The notes under the pieces are model-generated. The model was not told the DNA's origin, ran no database searches, and saw only the letters and a list, made by a program, of their open reading frames with translations. A DNA stretch of 45,707 nt from the NCBI GenBank assembly GCA_003427395.1, contig BFEA01000125.1:31182-76888 (forward strand), given 5' to 3'. Made by a program: the position numbers and the translations under genes. The DNA is from Chara braunii. Its lineage: Eukaryota > Streptophyta > Charophyceae > Charales > Characeae. Numbering within the stretch: position 1 is the stretch's first letter; each line of letters opens with the position of its first letter. Shown here piece by piece: positions 20,941 through 30,475 of this stretch.

Positions 20941-22990
20941 GGACGTGTTTATTGTCGTTAGGCGCAGCGGGTACTTGGTCCGAAGTTGTTGCTTCCCTTG
21001 ATGCAATGGCTGTATATAAATGTTTCTAATGCTGACATGACTGCCGACGTCCGTGAACTTGAATGCATTATTCGGTGATTTCAACATGTCCGACAGCGAT
21101 ATAACTCCCATTCCCGTGACACCTTCGGAAACTATATCAGCATTGTACAGATGCACGAGATCCTGAAGGTCACTAAGCGGCGCCATGTGTTGCATTCTTA
21201 GGATGTGTGTGCATTGCACCCTGACCCTCAGGCAGCCAGCACTATTCACATCTGAGACAAACTTGTACCCCCAACAAGGGTGCAATTTTGTAATTTTATG
21301 GAAGTTGCCTTGAGTGTTACTCCGGGCCTGCGCCTTCCTGCTGCTGCTAATTGTCCTTGTCGTCGGGCCTTTCCTAACTGCACCGATCTGGTTGACGGCC
21401 ATGTTGTTTCCGCCAACTATGATCTGATTCCAGACGCTAACCTTCGTCGCCTAATCTATGAGGGCTCTAAATATCGGCTGAATGCGGTAGTGGGGGATAT
21501 ACTTGAAGCACTGGCTGTTGGTATTGATGAGTATATTGCTGTGTATCTTCGTCCGACATCACGACAATCCTGCGCTGCTACACTTGCTCCACAATTGGCT
21601 CTTTGGCGTGCCGCAGTTTTGCATCATTGTGAGTCCAATATGGCTGCCGCATCACCTTTTTGACAGCCTCGCTCTTGGCAACACGCAAATACGGCCTGCG
21701 TTAGCTCCAAGACTCCTTTGCGATTGTTCCTGTGGACACAACATCGCACAATCTGGCTATTTGTTGCAAGAACTGGTATCACTTCCGTATTTCTGCTCAT
21801 CTTGACAGTCCTACATATTCTGAATAGCCATGCACTTTGGGACAATCATTGGAATTATCCTCATGCTGACACATTGCCATATCTTTATTGTGCTCTTAAG
21901 GCCCATAAGTCTCCTCCTACACTCCGTACTATTCTTGGTGTCACTGCCTACAACAATCTTTCTTCTTCTTCTCATACTGCCCAGCGGAGTGACCTGCGCC
22001 CCTCCCGACGAGTCCAGCGTTTGCATCACCGACCGCCTCACAAGCCTGTTGCTAGTACAACACCTACCTCGGCTCATTTGAGTGCGGCACTTCAAGGTGT
22101 CATTCGTACTCTTCGCGAAAAAGAGAATCAACTCTTTCAATCCGAAGGTATTCGAAGATGTTGGATTGTCCAGAGCAGTGACGAGGTCATGCTTGACCTC
22201 AAAAAGAATAAAGCTTCTCTCCAAGGTCTGGCCCCTCATTCGGTCGATTTCACTACTATGTATCCTAATCTTTCTCATCAACAGATTCTTAACAATGTTG
22301 CTAAGGCCATTACGAACACGCTCATCTGTGTTGCTCTTCGTGTGATGGTCCGTGGACCACGTGCAGGGGAATGGACGACTGATACGGGATCTGACACTCT
22401 TTCTGTGTCTGACATTCTTCAACATCTTCGTTTATTGTTACTAATACATATCTACATACAGCGTATGGCCTTGTTCGTCATCAAGATGTTGGTATTCCTA
22501 TGGGTACAAACGCTGGTCCTGAGATTGCTAACCGTACACTCTATTGGGATGAGGCGCAGTATGTGGACAACCTGCAGCATGTGGATCCCTCTGCAGCTCG
22601 CCCATATGCTTTCACTTCTCTGTTCATTGATGATGTCCTTACCTTTGGTTGTCTGCCACCATGGCCAGCCCATTATGGTCTTGAATGGAAGGAGACCACT
22701 GCGGCTGATGGCTCGTGCACCTTTTTAGGCCCGAAACTGCAGACACGAGATCTCTCCAATTGAGTGTGTTTGATAAAACTGTTGCATGGGATTTTCCTGT
22801 TATACGATATCCTAGTGCAACGTCAAACATTCCATCTCATCAGCCTGCAGGTGTGTTCACCGGCCAGCTTACGTGGTTTGAGCAGATTTGTGACAATTGG
22901 CATGATTTCAGAACTGTGGCAACCATGCTTGTCCGCCGTTTGCTTTTCCGTGGCCATGCTCCTTCGACATTGGCCCGAGGATGGACTTGT
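20941..22990 (+). pseudogene. Reverse transcriptase of Penelope-like element
   Basis: A pre-RT Cys-containing segment (CPCRRAFPNC...DGHVVSANYDLI, 21340-21430) leads to LRRLIYEGSKYRL. RT blocks follow: YCALKAHKSPPTLRTI (about 21886-21933), DFTTMYPNLSHQQI with the first catalytic Asp (about 22247-22288), VGIPMGTNAGPEIANR (about 22489-22536), SLFIDDVLTFG with the Asp pair (about 22617-22650), FLGPKLQTRDL, and a thumb-like SNIPSHQPAGV...DFRTVATMLVRRLLFRGH. Frame changes occur between blocks near 22300-22440 and 22700-22750. The catalytic residues survive although the frame does not. Confidence 0.75.
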
Positions 22991-23074
22991 TACACTCGTG
23001 CTCGCCAGCGTCGACACCTTACACAATGGTTTCGCCGTACACAATGTTTTCGCCGTATGCTTCGCTGGTCCGTG

Positions 23075-23520
23075 CATCATCCTCTTCCACCTTCTCCTCC
23101 CCTTTCTTTCCCTTCTCCTTCTCCCTCTCCCCCTCCTCCTCCCCCTTCCTTTTTTCCATCTTCTCATCCTCCTCCCCCTCCCCCTCCCCCTTCCTGTCCN
23201 NNNNNNNNNNNNNNNNNNNNNNNNNNNNNNNNNNNNNNNNNNNNNNNNNNNNNNNNNNNNNNNNNNNNNNNNNNNNNNNNNNNNNNNNNNNNNNNNNNNN
23301 NNNNNNNNNNNNNNTCTTCTTCTTTGTCGTCTCCTCCTTCTTCGTCTTCTTCCCCTTCTCCTTCTTTTTCTTCTACTTCCCCTTCTTCTACTTCTCATCA
23401 TCCCTTTCTTCGTCGGCTTCTTCTTCTTCTTCTTCTTCTTCTTCTTCTTCTTCTTCTTCTTCTTCTTCTTCTTCGTCTGCCTCCTCTAGTTTGTCTTCCT
23501 CTTCCCCACGCCGGCTGAGA
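23075..23520 (+). other. Ser/Pro-rich linker with (TTC)n and sequencing gap
   Basis: A pyrimidine-only tract encoding Pro/Ser in one frame. It contains 115 Ns (23200-23314) and a (TTC)n run at about 23418-23474. The tract joins the RT to the Josephin part, but the gap and slippage make the frame uncertain. Confidence 0.6.
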
Positions 23521-23758
23521 TCGGCCTCGTTTATCTACGTTGTCCATATAGGGACGCTCGACCCAATTTCCAGCAGGTGCAGCTCCCCACCAAAAGACGG
23601 AGCCTTCAACGCTGGGGCCCACTTAACGAGGCTGCTCTTATCACCTCGTTAAGTGGGTTTTCCCACATACGAAGTTAAAAAAAAAAAAAAAAAAAAGGGA
23701 CGTCGGCAGGCTCGTTCATGATCTCCTCCTCCTAGTTCCCCTTCCTCTCGACGTCCTG
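23521..23758 (+). other. Linker between low-complexity tract and Josephin domain
   Basis: One frame reads KRRSLQRWGPLNEAALITS..SGFSHIRS (about 23590-23676), which looks protein-like, then meets an A run (23677-23697). I do not recognise the segment. Confidence 0.35.
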
Positions 23759-24272
23759 TTGATGCTAATCTGCCGGGTTTCTTCATCTTACCGACAGCCT
23801 GCTCTGCCACGTCGACGGCTTTCGTCAATCACGCGTCGACCGCACCAGATCAGACCTGGCTTTCCAGTGGTGGCCGATTCGGATCTGCGGGCAGATCTAC
23901 CAAATGCTTGTGGCTTGACAGCCACAAATGTCTGCCTACAGGCTTATCAGCGTCAATGTTGACTGCATCCCATTTTGTTACGATTGCTTATCAGCTTGAC
24001 GCTGTCGAAAATCAGTTGCTGTATGACCATAATGGTCCACCTCCTGAGGGTGGCAACTATACTACCTCAGGAGGCTTTACTGTAAATGTCTTACAGTTAG
24101 CGTTNCACGGTCGCCACCTTCTTATGCATCATGCTACGCCAGGCGATGACCTTAATTACCACCCTCATATTTCTGCCTGCATTTTGCACAGACCCGGGCA
24201 TTATATGGCACTCATTCGTGCAGCTGCCCAGTGGGAACCTTGGGATGGTGGGATGATGATTCAGGCTACCTA
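23759..24272 (+). pseudogene. Josephin-like cysteine protease (deubiquitinase) domain
   Basis: Josephin enzymes (ataxin-3 family) cleave ubiquitin chains. LPNACGLTATNVCLQ (about 23897-23941) aligns with the active-site Cys helix ending in LLQ. After a frameshift, FVTIAYQLDAVEN matches the LSSIAHQLDEEE-type helix, GNYTTSGGFTVNVLQLA matches the GNMDDSGxFSIQV block, and ISACILHRPGHYMALIRAA matches the strand carrying the catalytic His. The third position (Asn/Asp after the Trp) falls in WWDDDSG, in a different frame just before the MITE. One N lies at 24105. All three active-site positions can be placed, but at least two frame changes interrupt the domain. Confidence 0.68.
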
Positions 24273-24545
24273 GGCTACCAGAGTGGCCCGGGTTCACTTG
24301 CCCGGCCGGGCCAGAAAGATATAAAAAATAAAAAAAAATAAAAAATTTAATTTTTTATTTTAAATTTGGTAAAGAATTTCGATCTGACCCTGGGGCAAAA
24401 GTTGTTCATTGTATTTTTCTGCATAACATAGTTTTTTTCTCGGGCTTTTTTTTTTTTTTTTTTTTTTTGCTGGGACCTTCCCTGGTCCTTGCACGGCCGG
24501 GCCGCCCGGGAAAATAGGGTTACCCGGGCGGCCCGGCTGGTAGCC
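24273..24545. mobile_element. TA-flanked MITE, copy 1
   Basis: Nonautonomous 273-bp element with terminal inverted repeats GGCTACCAG / CTGGTAGCC, flanked by TA at 24271-24272 and 24546-24547. The interior is A/T homopolymers framed by GGCCCGG-rich ends. An inverted related copy lies at 32386-32654. TA flanks suggest the Tc1/mariner type, by inference. It interrupts the coding block between the Josephin and RING-like parts. Confidence 0.7.
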
Positions 24546-24547
24546 TA

Positions 24548-25198
24548 GCTATTTTCAACATCAATGAATTTTTGCCTGCATTGCCGAATCATACTTTATT
24601 CTCGATTATTGATCGACTCTTGTTTGACACCTGTCGGGACAGGGACGCTGTGCGCCTTGGCTGTGGAATTCATCATCTATGCCATCATCATTATCAATCT
24701 ATTGCGGCTGCCGCGGTCTGTGCCGAAGGGTGTCCAACATTTCCTCATTGTACAAACCCCTATCACCCAGATCTTAGTTGTCCTTGATGGCGCACTGTGA
24801 TGAACGTCCTGCTGTTTTTTTGACATGTGGACAGCATGTCCTTTGTCAGGACTGTTTTGATGGGATGGTACGTGCTAGCTCGTCTCTATGTCATGCTGTG
24901 TGCTGGCGCAGCTCTCCTTGGGTATCCTTGTGAACATCCACGTCATCCTCAGCGTGCCTGTCCTATCTGCCAGGGCGGGGACTCCTCTTCCTGGCTGGTC
25001 AATAGAATCAAGCAGGCCAGGAGCAACACTAATTGTAGGACAGATAAAGCTTTCGACACTACCAACAGATACGGAGGTGAAGAAAGAAGAAATAAAAAAT
25101 TGAAAAAACGAAACGAAAAAAAAGAACAAATTGCTGAAGAAAAGAAAAAAGACAAAAAGAAAACAAGAACAAAGAAAATAAGAAAAAAATATGTTTAA
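24548..25198 (+). pseudogene. Cys-rich/RING-like region with Lys-rich tail
   Basis: FNINEFLPALPNHTLFSIID opens a protein-like frame with a Cys/His-rich segment (CAEGCPTFPHCTNPYHPDLSC). After a frame change, HCDERPAVFLTCGQHVLCQDC (about 24793-24855) has the CGxH-x2-C-x2-C spacing of a RING finger. After another shift, ACPICQ (about 24955-24972) supplies the last CxxC. The first zinc pair is blurred by a frameshift. From about 25076 the frame is mostly Lys/Arg/Glu to a stop near 25198. RING fingers usually act as ubiquitin ligases; activity here is inference. Confidence 0.5.
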
Positions 25199-25214
25199 CT
25201 TTGTTGTGACAGTG

Positions 25215-26045
25215 GCAATTGGTTTATCTGCGGGATGTGTTATTTGCTTTGTTTGACTGATAGGCCTTCCTCTTCCCTTGTCCTTTCTTTGACTGGATCA
25301 CTTTCTCTCTCTCTCTCTCTCTTGCCTCTGTGAGGTTTGGTTTCCTCCTCCTTTTCTTTACCTCCTTTTCTTTACCTCCTTTTTGCCTTTTGGCTGCGTC
25401 CAAGTGGGCCCTTGTGACACACGGGGATGGGGGCAGCCAGCGCTCAACCTGTCATCCACGTGGCTGCCCTTGTACGTAAGAGGTGATGAACAGGCCGAGC
25501 TTTCCTTCCTTACTTCTTTTCCTTTTCTCGTTTTGTCTTTTTCCGCCTTTGCGCTCCGATTCAAAGTGTGACAATATATATCAGCCTCCTGATGAATCGG
25601 TGAAACTGCAACGGAACACTCTGTCACAGCCCCCCCCCCCCCTTCCCCTCTCCCATTTCGTGTCCTTCTCTCCCTTTCTGCGGGCAATTCTCAATGTGCA
25701 TTATACATATATATTGTCACATTGTGAATCAGAGCGCAAAAAAGGGGAAAGAAAAAGGAAAAGGAAAAAAGGGGGAGGGGGAAGAGGTAAGGAAAGCTCC
25801 ACCTGTTCATAACCTCTTACGTACAAGGCCAGCCACGTGGATGACAGGTTGAGCGCTGGCTGCCCCCATCCCCGTGTGTCACAAGGACCCACTTGCACGC
25901 AGCCAAAAGGCAAAGAGGTAAAGAAGGGGAGGAGGAAACCAAACCTGACAGGGAATGAAAGATAGGGATAGAAAGATAGGGAAAGAAAGATAATCCAATT
26001 GTCACAAAGCAAATAACACATCCCACAGATCAACGTATCTTTTTT
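25215..26045. mobile_element. Head-to-head TRIM-like leaders around one LTR-like unit
   Basis: Two arms of about 330 bases (25215-25566 and 25722-26045) are inverted copies of each other. They meet at a 155-bp unit that begins TGTGACAATATATA and ends TATATATTGTCACA. Each arm starts next to that unit with a primer-site-like sequence (complement of CTCCGATTC on the left, ATCAGAGC on the right). No protein is encoded. Confidence 0.5.
25567..25721. repeat. LTR-like unit of the small element family
   Basis: 155 bp, TG...CA ends with 14-base inverted termini. The interior includes a C-run and a phrase also found at 19030-19140. It is followed on the right by TGTGAATCAGAGC, a weak match to the tRNA-Met primer site. 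Confidence 0.5.
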
Positions 26046-26330
26046 CTTTTTTTCTTTTCCTATATGGTAGTAGGTGTATGTATATATATTGTCACATGAT
26101 ATCAGAGCGCCTAAGCGAAAAAAACAAAAAAACAAAAAAATCTTAAATTCGTTTTTAATCTTCTTCCTTACAACTCCCCCTGTTCAGAACCTCTTGCGTA
26201 CAAGGCCGCCCACGTGGATGTAGGTTGAGCGGCGGCTGCCCCCACCCCCGTGTGTCATATCGACCCACTTGCACACAGCTAAAAGGCAAAGAGGCAAAGA
26301 AGAGAGGAAGGGAACAGCCAAATGAAACAA
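26040..26330 (+). mobile_element. Further TRIM-like LTR end, primer site and leader
   Basis: An LTR end TATATATTGTCACA finishes at 26096, directly followed by TGATATCAGAGC (26097-26108), 11 of 12 matches to the tRNA-iMet primer site. The leader 26109-26300 matches the right arm at 25740-25930. Confidence 0.5.
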
Positions 26331-26339
26331 ATAGAACAG

Positions 26340-26890
26340 AGGGAAACAAGACAGATCCCAGATGACAAGTCCCACATGCNAGCACCNCCCGCTCCGTCAA
26401 AGGCCAAACAACGGGACAAGACCACCCAGGACAAGACATAAAAAAGCGACGATCCACAGTGTGACAACCAAGAAAAAAAGAGAAGACAATCCTGGATGAC
26501 GATTCCCACATAAAGGCACCGCCCCGCCTCTCAAAGGGCCGAACAACGGGAAACAACCAACCAGGATGCCAAAAACCCGAATGGCTGGTCCCACATGAAA
26601 GCACAGCCACGCCCATAAGATAGCCCGAACAACGGGACCAGACAAAATCAGCAAAACAAAAAAAGGCTCCAATCCACAATGTGACAACCGAAAAGAAGGA
26701 GAAGACAATCCCGGATGGCGATTCCCACATACAGCACCGCCCCGCGCTCAAAGGGCCAAACAACGGGAAACAACCAAGCCAACCAGGATGTCAAAACACT
26801 TGCCTGCAAAACGATAACCCGATAACCAATCCCACATGAAGCACCGCCATCCCTCCTCCCTAAGATAGACCAAATAAGGGGACAGAATCA
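26340..26890. repeat. Complex tandem repeat
   Basis: A block starting GACAATCC, followed by TTCCCACATA, recurs at 26485 and 26704 (period 219). A partial block lies at 26350, and subrepeats contain AACAACGGGA. Two Ns lie at 26380 and 26387. The long minus-strand open frame across it reflects the repeat and not a gene. Confidence 0.7.
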
Positions 26891-27029
26891 ACCGGAATCG
26901 AAGCAGACAAGATTCTCATTCAAAAGAAACATTCTACCATAACCATAGTTAAAAAAACGGAACCATACAGTAGGTCCGCAAAACAAAATACCCCTAAACA
27001 AAGGGGGAAAGACAATAGGAAAAGATATG

Positions 27030-27180
27030 GGACAATATGTATATATATGTATATACATCTGTATACATATATATACATCCACCTACTAATCGGCAATAGC
27101 TATAGCGTTTCAATGTGCATATATACATATATAATATACATACACCTACTACCATATAGGTAATGACTATATATATAGCG
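27030..27180. repeat. AT-rich repeats related to the small LTR family
   Basis: Two copies of an ACA(T/C)CCACCTACTA-like phrase with TATA runs. The phrase TATAGCGTTTCAATGTGCA is shared with 19180-19200. CCTACTACCATATAGG is the inverse of sequence before 26080. Confidence 0.6.
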
Positions 27181-27617
27181 TGGGAGACTCGTCCGTCACT
27201 GGAACACAGGTCAGCGAGACTGCCAAAAAATGGATACCGCCAAAAAACGTTGTACCGGCTGTCCTTCCTCATAGGGAGGATAACTTCGTTTCCTTCGAAG
27301 GAAAAAAAAACAGTGCGATTCCCTTAACACACCTTTCCTAAATGGGATATCCTCCGGTCGTCTAAGCGTATCTTCAGGATTATTTTTAGGCTTATAACTA
27401 GTAACAAGTTCTTATATGCACGTACTAGATGACCCGTTGCGGCTTCGCTTGCAAGAAAACAGGAGGGAATACCCACGAGCTCCTTCTTTTTTATTCCGGT
27501 AGTTAGTTCACCTGTTATGCGCAGTTTTCCATGGGAGGAATGTTACAGTATTTTCCCTGCGCTGTGTCCGATGACCCGCACTATTGCAGTCTGAGAACTC
27601 TGCGTTTTTCTGAGGAA

Positions 27618-27741
27618 ATGCTGTCGTGTTGTTCTGTTTGCTGATAATGCCAATCACCAGTCTGTTTTGCTGTGTTTTCATGCTGTCGTGTTGTTCTGTT
27701 TGCTGATAATGCCAATCACCAGTCTGTTTTGCTGTGTTTTC
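27618..27741 (+). repeat. Perfect 62-bp tandem duplication
   Basis: 27618-27679 and 27680-27741 are identical by eye. Identity indicates a recent event or an assembly duplication. Confidence 0.95.
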
Positions 27742-27820
27742 TGAGTATGCGCTCTCATATTCATGTGATGATATACATGGTCAGCCGATGTTGTATGTAT
27801 GCGGTGTGCTTGCCTGCTGA

Positions 27821-27822
<2 letters not shown>

Positions 27823-27887
<65 letters not shown>

Positions 27888-27888
27888 N

Positions 27889-27935
<47 letters not shown>
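27823..27935. repeat. Compound (CT)n(TG)n microsatellite
   Basis: The CT tract changes to TG exactly at an N (27888). Confidence 0.95.
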
Positions 27936-27937
<2 letters not shown>

Positions 27938-28848
27938 CGCCAGGAAGCACGATTTGCAGCAGGACACCAATGAGGAGGAGGACGACGAAACCATGAAAAC
28001 TCCTGTAGTCTTTCTAGCCGTGATGAGGTCTTTCCTGCACGCTCCCAAGGCTGAGGGACATTGACATCCAAGGCAGAAAGATGAGGGGGAGGAGAAGGAT
28101 CACATGCAGAAAAAAAGACATGGAGGAGGAGGAACTAAAACATGTAAACCCTTGTACAGGCCGAGCGATATTAGCATACGAGGCAGAAGGATGAAGTGGA
28201 GAAGGATGACAGAGAAAAAGACATGGAGGAGGAGGCAGATGAGGAGGAGGGACCATGGCAGAACAAAACAGAAAGCAAAATGCGCATCAATAAAAGAGAC
28301 TGATCAACGAAATCAAAATAGCCTCCTCCTCACGATTTCCCCCTCCATAGCAGCATCCTCATTCTCCTAACCCCTCTCGTCACCATCATCATCATCTAAT
28401 CCCTCCCCCCACACACACCCCATTCCCCCTCCCCTCTCTTCGTCCACCCATGTTATCTTCGAATCATCATCGTTCTCCATTCCCTTCCTCTCCTGAAGGT
28501 ATGGGGACTCCAGGGCTTCCACATGGAACTTGACGTAAGCAGAGGCTGACGTGGAGGGGGACAAAGCGGAGAGAAGGATGACGTGCAGGAGAAAGAGAAG
28601 AACCAAGAGGAGCAGAGGACATCGAAGAGGAAAAAAGAGAGGGGCGACCATGGTGAAACGGAACAGAAAGAGAAAACCGGGATTAATCAAGAGAAAGAAA
28701 TGCAACCACCATAGCCCCCTCCGCCTTTTGCCATCCCGCTTCTTACTGCCGTCAGCAACGTCATATTCCTACCCCTCCTCCTCAACTCACCCGCTGATAG
28801 AAAACCAGAGTAGTTCGCCGGTTGTCGTCTTCTCCCTTTCTCATCCCC

Positions 28849-28851
<3 letters not shown>
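27936..28851. other. Non-coding stretch, purine-rich then pyrimidine-rich
   Basis: Two GAGGAGGA-rich segments (around 27970-28260 and 28530-28650) share phrases such as ACATGGAGGAGGAGG, GATGACGTGCAG/GATCACATGCAG and GACCATGG. This suggests an old, diverged duplication. No domain is recognised. Confidence 0.4.
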
Positions 28852-28937
<86 letters not shown>

Positions 28938-28938
28938 N

Positions 28939-29030
<92 letters not shown>
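28852..29030. repeat. Long (CT)n tract with (TG)n end
   Basis: About 160 bases of CT, with one N at 28938, followed by a short TG run. Confidence 0.95.
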
Positions 29031-29141
29031 AGGTAGAACGGTGATCGCGACCTTGTCGCATGCCATGGACGAGACGTGTATACTGCGAAAGTAAAGCCTC
29101 GCACGTTTTGTCTGATATTTGCATGTGTGTATCTCTCTCTC

Positions 29142-29146
29142 TGTGT

Positions 29147-29207
<61 letters not shown>
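29142..29207. repeat. (TG)n microsatellite
   Basis: TG dinucleotides preceded by short CT runs. Confidence 0.95.
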
Positions 29208-29211
<4 letters not shown>

Positions 29212-29614
29212 ATACAAACACAAATCAACAAAACTTGGCAAAAGCTGCTCGTTGACTATACCAACGATATTAGTATTAAGTGGGATCAAAAATAATGGCA
29301 CGCACGCAAGCAGGGCGTGCGGAGCGCAATGACGGGAGCTGAAGCCGCCGGAGCTTAAAATCTCAAGATGTTGGCGGGGAAAGGTCGGCGGGCGAGAAAA
29401 ATGGGTAAAGCAGGTGAAGACGCGTATTGCGAGAGATGTCGAAAGATGGGGAGTCCAAGGGCAAAGGGAGGAGGAGGAGGGGGAGGAGGAAGGATCGCGG
29501 CTGACCTCTTTCGCGCGGAACTATTCACCGGTCCTTCGACGAGAAAAAAAAAGTCCGACTTTTGGCACTTCCAGCATCAATTTAGAGCAGCACACTCCTC
29601 ATGCTTCCCCGCGG

Positions 29615-29615
<1 letters not shown>
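29208..29615. other. Non-coding stretch
   Basis: A purine-rich piece (29360-29500) with GGAGGAGG runs. No recognisable gene. Confidence 0.4.
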
Positions 29616-29671
<56 letters not shown>

Positions 29672-29672
29672 A
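29616..29672. repeat. Compound (CT)n(CA)n microsatellite
   Basis: The CT tract passes directly into CA. Confidence 0.95.
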
Positions 29673-29815
29673 TAAGCACAGCACCCACACACCCACACGC
29701 ACCACAAGCATATGCACATGCACATGCAGACATGCACTCACACACGCGCGCGCACGCAGGAACTCGTGCACTACTGTGGTGTTGTTCAGCAATGCGGCGC
29801 TAGGGCCTGGGTAGG

Positions 29816-30475
29816 GCCTGGGGGGGGGCAGGACCAACTGGCACCGGTAGGCAGATTCTAGGTCCATCTGGGCCGTTCGCCCAGTACTACCGGATCAGCA
29901 CGGTGTAGTGCCGCCCAGCTCAGTTTTGCCCAGTTGGTAACCACTGGGGCCTCCAACCTCGGGAAGTAGCCTGGGTGCAGCTTCGGCCGGGGTGTAAATG
30001 GAAAACGTACCCCGGCCACCATACGGATACGGTCAGGCTGAAAGGGTGGCTGCCACCGTTTCTACCGCTTACAAGGAAAGGTGATGCCCTAAGGCCTTTA
30101 TTTATTGTCATTCGCAGCCCTAAGGCTGCGATATTGTGGGCTTCAGGGTCTGTGTCAAGGCGTCGCATTTTCCGCAGCGGGCGACCAGGACACAAGTGGG
30201 TTCTTAGGGGGCAAACATTTTTGGGGTACAAGTCCTTGGCTATGTTGCGGACGACCTACAGCTCGCTCTCGTAGAACCGGTGTGAGGAAACCCGGGGAGG
30301 GAAGTCTGTTGGACTGTCGAAGCTTGAGGCAACAGCGTCTATCACCCACTGCGCCGCTTTAGGGGTCCTCAACAATGCAACAGGGAGTGGGGGTTGACTG
30401 GCCTGTCACGCACCCACTTTGAATGACGAATCTGAAGGCCTTTACTGCCTCTCGCATTAAAACAAAATAAAATTA
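29816..30475 (+). mobile_element. Possible non-LTR retroposon 3' end
   Basis: GC-rich, structured sequence with two perfect hairpins (29985-29993 with 30009-30017; 30113-30119 with 30124-30130). It ends in an A-rich tail of AAAACAAAATAAAATT-like units at about 30456-30485. Structured 3' regions with simple tails are typical of LINEs and SINEs. No coding domain is visible, so assignment is tentative. Confidence 0.3.

Larger units (their letters stand above)
20139..25198 (+). mobile_element. Penelope-like retroelement with ubiquitin-related 3' module (degenerate)
   Basis: One coding-like block on the plus strand, broken by many frame changes. Modules in order: N-terminal unknown segment, GIY-YIG endonuclease (20448-20770), RT (about 21280-22990), Ser/Pro-rich linker with a sequence gap, Josephin-type protease domain (about 23870-24260), and Cys-rich/RING-like region with a Lys-rich tail (24548-25198). 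GIY-YIG in front of RT is the arrangement known for N-terminal-endonuclease Penelope-like elements such as Naiad and Chlamys. True ends are not identified. Whether the Josephin-RING part belongs to the element or to an adjacent broken gene is inference, supported by one strand, continuous order and low-complexity linkage. Confidence 0.6.

Noticed and set aside
19025-25721. Direct repeats around the Penelope-like element as its pseudo-LTRs
   Set aside because: The same modules also occur outside it in inverted form and have LTR ends with primer sites, so a separate small LTR-element family explains them better. Not fully excluded.
26155-26763. Long minus-strand open frame, hydrophobic and Cys-rich
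   Set aside because: It coincides with a tandem repeat and an element leader; its protein repeats mirror the DNA repeats, and no family is recognisable.
27672-29301. Ser/Leu, Arg/Glu and Thr/His repeat proteins
   Set aside because: They are translations of CT, GA and CA microsatellites.
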